Shown one piece after another: positions 63,880 to 64,000 of a stretch of 64,000 nt of DNA (its first letter is position 1; the number at the start of each line of letters is the position of its first letter). This DNA comes from Rickettsiales bacterium (lineage in GTDB: Bacteria > Pseudomonadota > Alphaproteobacteria > Rickettsiales > JABCZZ01), in contig DASTXE010000001.1 of the NCBI GenBank assembly GCA_035765535.1, positions 380,025-444,024 on the forward strand, given 5' to 3'. A model generated the notes under the pieces. That model saw only the letters and a program-made list of their open reading frames with translations. It was not told the origin of the DNA and did not search any database. A program made the position numbers and the translations under genes.

Positions 63880-64000
63880 ATGAACAAGAACTGGATAAGA
63901 TTATCTTTGGCTATGACAACGGCACTGACGGCGGCAACGTCTTTTGCGGACGAGGCTTCAAAACCTGCACAGACCTGGTGGAGCGGCACGACATTTTCCG
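63880..64000 (+). CDS. Start of an exported protein, cut by window end
   Basis: A strong ribosome binding site (AGGAGGAAG) precedes ATG 63880. 40 codons are visible: a signal peptide (LSLAMTTALTAATSFADEA) and then KPAQTWWSGTTFS. The early W-rich strand is compatible with an outer membrane beta-barrel, but the family cannot be told from so little. Confidence 0.75.
   Translation, partial: MNKNWIRLSLAMTTALTAATSFADEASKPAQTWWSGTTFS

Overview
The window looks like chromosome from a flagellated Gram-negative alphaproteobacterium, probably from a deep-branching lineage. The evidence is a Rickettsia-type isocitrate dehydrogenase, a 17 kDa-antigen-like glycine-zipper lipoprotein, sdhB apart from the other sdh genes, a DnaJ-cobS pair, yejAB and secB. 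No rRNA, IS element, prophage or CRISPR array was seen. Base composition is fairly even, with a few clearly AT-rich patches that look acquired. Species cannot be named from the sequence alone.

Layout. 1-5117 (+): 3' part of icd, then dxs, tsaD and a KirBac potassium channel. 5122-7755 (-): PAP2 phosphatase, fliP, fliO, a small helical protein, an FlhB C-domain protein and csrA. 7980-9638 (+): flgB, flgC, fliE and a DUF1348 gene. 9643-12397: secreted small protein, yceI, sdhB, SDR. 12411-13558: tRNA-Pro beside an AT-rich restriction-endonuclease-like gene. 13591-18740: alcohol dehydrogenase, secB, yejA-yejB without yejEF, marR. 18737-22049: unknown protein, cobS, dnaJ-like gene, diguanylate cyclase. 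22061-24318: three unknown genes. 24373-25707: tRNA-Ala, acyltransferase, two cold-shock genes. 26086-30505: secreted unknown protein, an AT-rich HEPN-type gene, and a chagasin-like inhibitor beside a papain-like protease with a C-terminal repeat lectin. 30765-32463: ftsY, an unlisted 49-residue membrane protein, umuD-like gene. 32472-36441: methyltransferase and cysI-cysG'-cysH. 36558-38834: a PfkB kinase-like/membrane fusion. 39023-45186: trpS, two-component system, DUF347 protein, exporters, CBS protein. 45348-51603: hemW carrying a palindromic in-frame insert, helical unknown protein, degenerate PLD protein, ruvC, yebC, purU, proC, ybjN. 51952-57658: lipoprotein, CDF transporter, membrane protein, cupin-type hydroxylase, beta-helix protein, tRNA-Gln, His/Lys-rich secreted protein. 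57731-64000: response regulator and MHYT-PAS kinase, DUF2726 protein, amtB, MCP-Cache protein, start of an exported protein.

How the genes fit together. The flagellar block is two divergent operons: export gate and regulator one way, proximal rod the other. cysI, the siroheme synthase piece and cysH form one overlapping assimilatory sulfur operon. The most unusual items are the cysteine protease/lectin with an adjacent inhibitor, two lone AT-rich genes with nuclease signatures (PD-(D/E)XK and HEPN), the kinase-membrane fusion, the palindromic insert inside hemW, and a possible ATT start codon for dxs.
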